32,985 nucleotides of DNA, from the NCBI GenBank assembly GCA_025360845.1, contig JANYBJ010000160.1:1-32985 (forward strand). The letters are read 5' to 3'. Shown in pieces: positions 30,506-32,985 of this stretch. This DNA comes from a bacterium. GTDB taxonomy: Bacteria > Verrucomicrobiota > Kiritimatiellia > RFP12 > UBA1067. The translations under genes were made by a program, and so were the position numbers. The stretch's first letter is position 1, and the number at the start of each line of letters is the position of its first letter. The notes beneath the pieces were generated by a model. It had not been told where the DNA came from. It worked only from the letters and a program-made list of their open reading frames with translations, and did no database searches.

Positions 30506-32773
30506 TCAGTACCGTGGCGGCACGGTCAGACGCTGCCAGTCGTCCGTGATCTTCAGGAGCGCTTCCGGCACCGGACCGGTCAAGCCCTGAACGACACCGC
30601 GCAAGCGACCGTCCGCGCCTGTCTGGAAGGCCAGATCGACACGTTCGGGCAGCGTCAGCGCCAAGCCGTCGGCGCTGACGTTTTTAAGTCCGCCTGCCGC
30701 GAAGGCGGCGACCTTGCCGTCCGGCGCGAAGCGGACCGCCACGAGGCCGACCGCATCCACGCTCACCGTGTGACCCTGACACTGAAACGTCTCGCTGATA
30801 GGATCGCCTGCGGCGTCCTTGCTCCCGGCGACCCTCACATACGTTCCATCCGTGAGAACACTGTGCCCCTCCGTCGGCGGTTCGGCGCAAGCACCGCCGT
30901 GTCCCCACCCCGTCACGCGGGTCGCTCCGGCCCCGTCGAGGAACCGCTCCACGTCCTTCGCGCAGGCCTGATCGTCCGCGCAGGTCCGCACCTTCGCGCC
31001 CAGCCGCGCCGCCGCACCGAGCGGGCGCGCTTCGAAATCCTTGGTCCAGCCGCCCACCATAAACAGCGCGCTCCGGCCCGCCGCGGCCCGGCTGAAGAAC
31101 GCCAGTTCGTCTTCATCCCCGAACTCGGGCTGGTACAGCACCACCGCCCGGTAGCGCTGCGGGCCGAGGCAGACGTAGCCTTCCGCGTCCAGCTTCAGCG
31201 CCTTCGACGCGACCAAGCTGGACGGGATCAGGTCGGTCGGATAGCCTTTGGCGCAGAGCTCGGAGGCGACCCCGAGCCCCACGTTGTTGTAGGAGGGCTG
31301 CGTCCAGTTCATGGCGCAGGCGTGCCCGAACACCACGGCCACGGGACAATCCAAAGGCGCCTGCGCGATGAAATCGAGCATGCGCAGCCGCGCCATGCCT
31401 GCCATCAGCCCGCTCCGCATCAGCACGAACTCGCGCTCGCCGCCTTTGAGGTCCGGGCGCGGGTAAAGCGGGTGGATGTTCAGCCGGCCGCCGCTCAGCG
31501 CGCCCGCCCACAGCTCGCCCACATAGGGGTCCGTCTCTTTGGCGTAGTACTGGTTGTACCAGAGCGGGAAACCCCACCGCTTGGCCAGCGCGGTGCGGCA
31601 CGGGTAAGGCGTGGTCTCATCCGACTGCCCGATGTCCCGCGTCGCATCCCACCAGGATAAGCCGCTTTTGCGGAACTCCTGCTCTCCGGGATAAGGAAAC
31701 CACGTGGCGTGCGTGACGATAAACGCGTCCTTTCCGAAGGCCTCCTTGCCCGCGCGATAGAAGTCGTCCTCGATCTCCACGTTGCGCGCGCGGCACAGCT
31801 TCCGGTAGCGGTTGATCGCGGCTTGCCGCTCAGCGTCTCGCCCCTGCTCTCCCGCACACATCAGCAGCGCGTCGCGCACCAGGTCGCGCCCGCCCGACAC
31901 CTTCGCGTAGGCTGCGGCCATCGGCTTGGAATACCAGTAGCGGTCATGGGCGGGGTTGCCCGTGTGGTCCGGCGGAAAGCCCCACTCGTCCTTCATGATG
32001 CCCGCCAGCGGCAGATCGGCGTACTGTTTGATGATGCCGCGCTGGTACTCGAGAAAGTGCGGCGCGAAAACATCGGGCGTGAGACACGTGTGCGAGGCGA
32101 TCACGCAGGCGACGCGCCCCGGCTGCGCAGGCACGCGCACAGCCAGCTTGCGCGGCCCTTCGGCTGACTCGACAACACCCTCGCCCGTGATATCCCTCAC
32201 CGTCGCGGGGTCGATTCCGGCGGGCCCCTTCACGAAAGAGTAGACGCGCACGAGCCGCGTCGTCAGGCACTCGTAGGCGGGCAGGCTCCCGTTCATGTGG
32301 TCGCCCGTATCGACCCCTTGGAAGGCCACTTCCGCAGGGCCGTCTTTCGGGAACTCGGCCATCTTGAGGACCAGCTCTTCTTGCTCTTCGTCCGGATAGC
32401 TGGCGCGGAAGGCCTGCCTCGCCAGGCGGATGTCGACCTCCAGCGCCACTTTCAGCCCCGCCGCCGCCGCATACCTCACCGCCTTGTCCGCCTGCGCGTG
32501 AACCTTCGGCTCCACAACCTCGGCCGTGCGGCAAGCGGTGGAAAGCAACGTGTACGGCGAGTGCGCGGCCGCCGCGTCCAGAAACGGCTTGTAGCCGTCC
32601 GGACCCAGCGTCCCCTCCTCCCAAAACCATGCGCCGATGACGGGTGGCCACTCGGCGCCGGCGGGACGGCAGGGCGCCGTGCCGACCTGATCCACCGCTG
32701 CCGCGCGCAGGCCCGACAGCCACAACGCGCCAAACAACAACCGCACGACGCCCCGCCCCCTCATGTTCTGCAT
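30506..32773 (-). CDS. Putative secreted glycosidase, GH42-like architecture
   Basis: 755 residues. The leader MQNMRGRGVVRLLFGALWLSG starts at 32773 with AAAGGAG six bases upstream; the frame is open for 23 more codons but without a ribosome site. Residues about 45-495 look like a TIM barrel: LAGIMKDEWGFPPDH (a Glu/Asp pair that may be the acid/base), THATWFPYPGE, then WYNQYYAKETDPYVGELW near the barrel end. About 500-650 resembles the glutamine-amidotransferase-like middle domain of GH42 enzymes (VAVVFGHAC; YRAVVLYQPEFGDEDELAFFSRAAAG). The C-terminus is a small beta domain. This order (barrel, GATase-like, beta) is that of GH42, but sequence resemblance is weak and the family could be new. 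First gene of a cassette with two esterases. Confidence 0.6.
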   Translation of the reverse strand: MQNMRGRGVVRLLFGALWLSGLRAAAVDQVGTAPCRPAGAEWPPVIGAWFWEEGTLGPDGYKPFLDAAAAHSPYTLLSTACRTAEVVEPKVHAQADKAVRYAAAAGLKVALEVDIRLARQAFRASYPDEEQEELVLKMAEFPKDGPAEVAFQGVDTGDHMNGSLPAYECLTTRLVRVYSFVKGPAGIDPATVRDITGEGVVESAEGPRKLAVRVPAQPGRVACVIASHTCLTPDVFAPHFLEYQRGIIKQYADLPLAGIMKDEWGFPPDHTGNPAHDRYWYSKPMAAAYAKVSGGRDLVRDALLMCAGEQGRDAERQAAINRYRKLCRARNVEIEDDFYRAGKEAFGKDAFIVTHATWFPYPGEQEFRKSGLSWWDATRDIGQSDETTPYPCRTALAKRWGFPLWYNQYYAKETDPYVGELWAGALSGGRLNIHPLYPRPDLKGGEREFVLMRSGLMAGMARLRMLDFIAQAPLDCPVAVVFGHACAMNWTQPSYNNVGLGVASELCAKGYPTDLIPSSLVASKALKLDAEGYVCLGPQRYRAVVLYQPEFGDEDELAFFSRAAAGRSALFMVGGWTKDFEARPLGAAARLGAKVRTCADDQACAKDVERFLDGAGATRVTGWGHGGACAEPPTEGHSVLTDGTYVRVAGSKDAAGDPISETFQCQGHTVSVDAVGLVAVRFAPDGKVAAFAAGGLKNVSADGLALTLPERVDLAFQTGADGRLRGVVQGLTGPVPEALLKITDDWQRLTVPPRY

Positions 32774-32940
32774 GGATCGCTCCTTTTGCGCTGGCATCTC
32801 AAACACCTCCGCATGGCCTTGATTTAAACGTATCGCACCCAAGAACCCATGTCGAGCTTGAGTTTCGAGGTAATCGGTTGGTGGCAGGGGTATGCGAGGA
32901 TTTCGCGTTTCTGCCGAAAGAGCGGCGCAAGACTGGGGGC

Positions 32941-32958
32941 GCGGACGGCCCCGTCCGC
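32941..32958. repeat. Short palindromic repeat
   Basis: GCGGACGG (32941-32948) and CCGTCCGC (32951-32958) are perfect arms around CC. It has the same GGACGG/CCGTCC core as the elements at 10379-10491 and 17731-17784. It lies upstream of the cassette starting at 32773; the stretch 32774-32985 shows no gene. Confidence 0.5.
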
Positions 32959-32985
32959 GGAAGGGGCGTTTGCACCGTGTGGCAC

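Overview
The window is GC-rich, densely coding bacterial DNA. It looks like a free-living or host-associated anaerobic carbohydrate degrader of the PVC group, most plausibly Kiritimatiellota/Lentisphaerota/Verrucomicrobiota. This assignment is inferred from gene content: many secreted enzymes with Sec or Tat leaders, Gfo/Idh-ThuA-TIM-barrel-DUF1080 combinations, large exported beta-rich repeat proteins, an oxygen-sensitive hybrid cluster protein, and many small palindromic intergenic repeats. No rRNA, tRNA, CRISPR array or insertion sequence was seen.

Layout. Positions 1-2449 hold a secreted GH36-type alpha-galactosidase whose leader is cut by the window edge. Positions 2631-3752 hold a small, AT-richer two-gene cassette (HTH regulator plus Fic protein, the 'mobile mystery protein A/B' pair) with two near-identical operators over its promoter. 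Positions 3853-6746 are a nitrosative/redox stress operon on the minus strand: Rrf2-type regulator, ferredoxin-like protein, hybrid cluster protein, terminator. Positions 6894-9452 (minus) hold a tiny exported 12-residue-repeat protein, a YkgJ-type cysteine cluster protein and a phospholipase-D-like protein. Positions 9480-17560 (minus) hold a carbohydrate gene group: an unknown secreted protein, a Tat-exported Gfo/Idh, a HEAT-CBM-ThuA fusion, a second Tat Gfo/Idh and a Tat TIM-barrel protein, joined by short overlaps or 11-23 base gaps, followed by a cytosolic D-tagatose-3-epimerase-like enzyme. Together they suggest oxidation of glycosides to 3-keto sugars in the cell envelope, with a DUF1080 lipoprotein (22732-23490) as the likely matching hydrolase.

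Positions 17716-20157 hold a TetR regulator and a secreted beta-sandwich protein. Their promoters share the same operator core, CCATACTGTAC. Positions 20271-21427 look degenerate: a uroporphyrinogen-decarboxylase-like gene without its N-terminus, then an unidentified coding fragment. Positions 21420-27815 (plus) hold a GH53 endo-galactanase, the DUF1080 lipoprotein and a 1395-residue exported protein with three near-identical ConA/LamG-like modules. Positions 27845-32773 (minus) hold a three-gene cassette: a GH42-like putative glycosidase, a CE7 acetyl esterase and a two-domain SGNH esterase.

Taken together the enzymes (alpha-galactosidase, endo-galactanase, acetyl esterases, putative beta-glycosidase, keto-sugar genes) point to breakdown of galactose-containing, acetylated plant or algal polysaccharide. 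The non-coding spaces carry several families of hairpin repeats, two of which have entered coding sequence, and an inverted array of an ATTANG hexamer. Functions are read from motifs only; no database search was possible.
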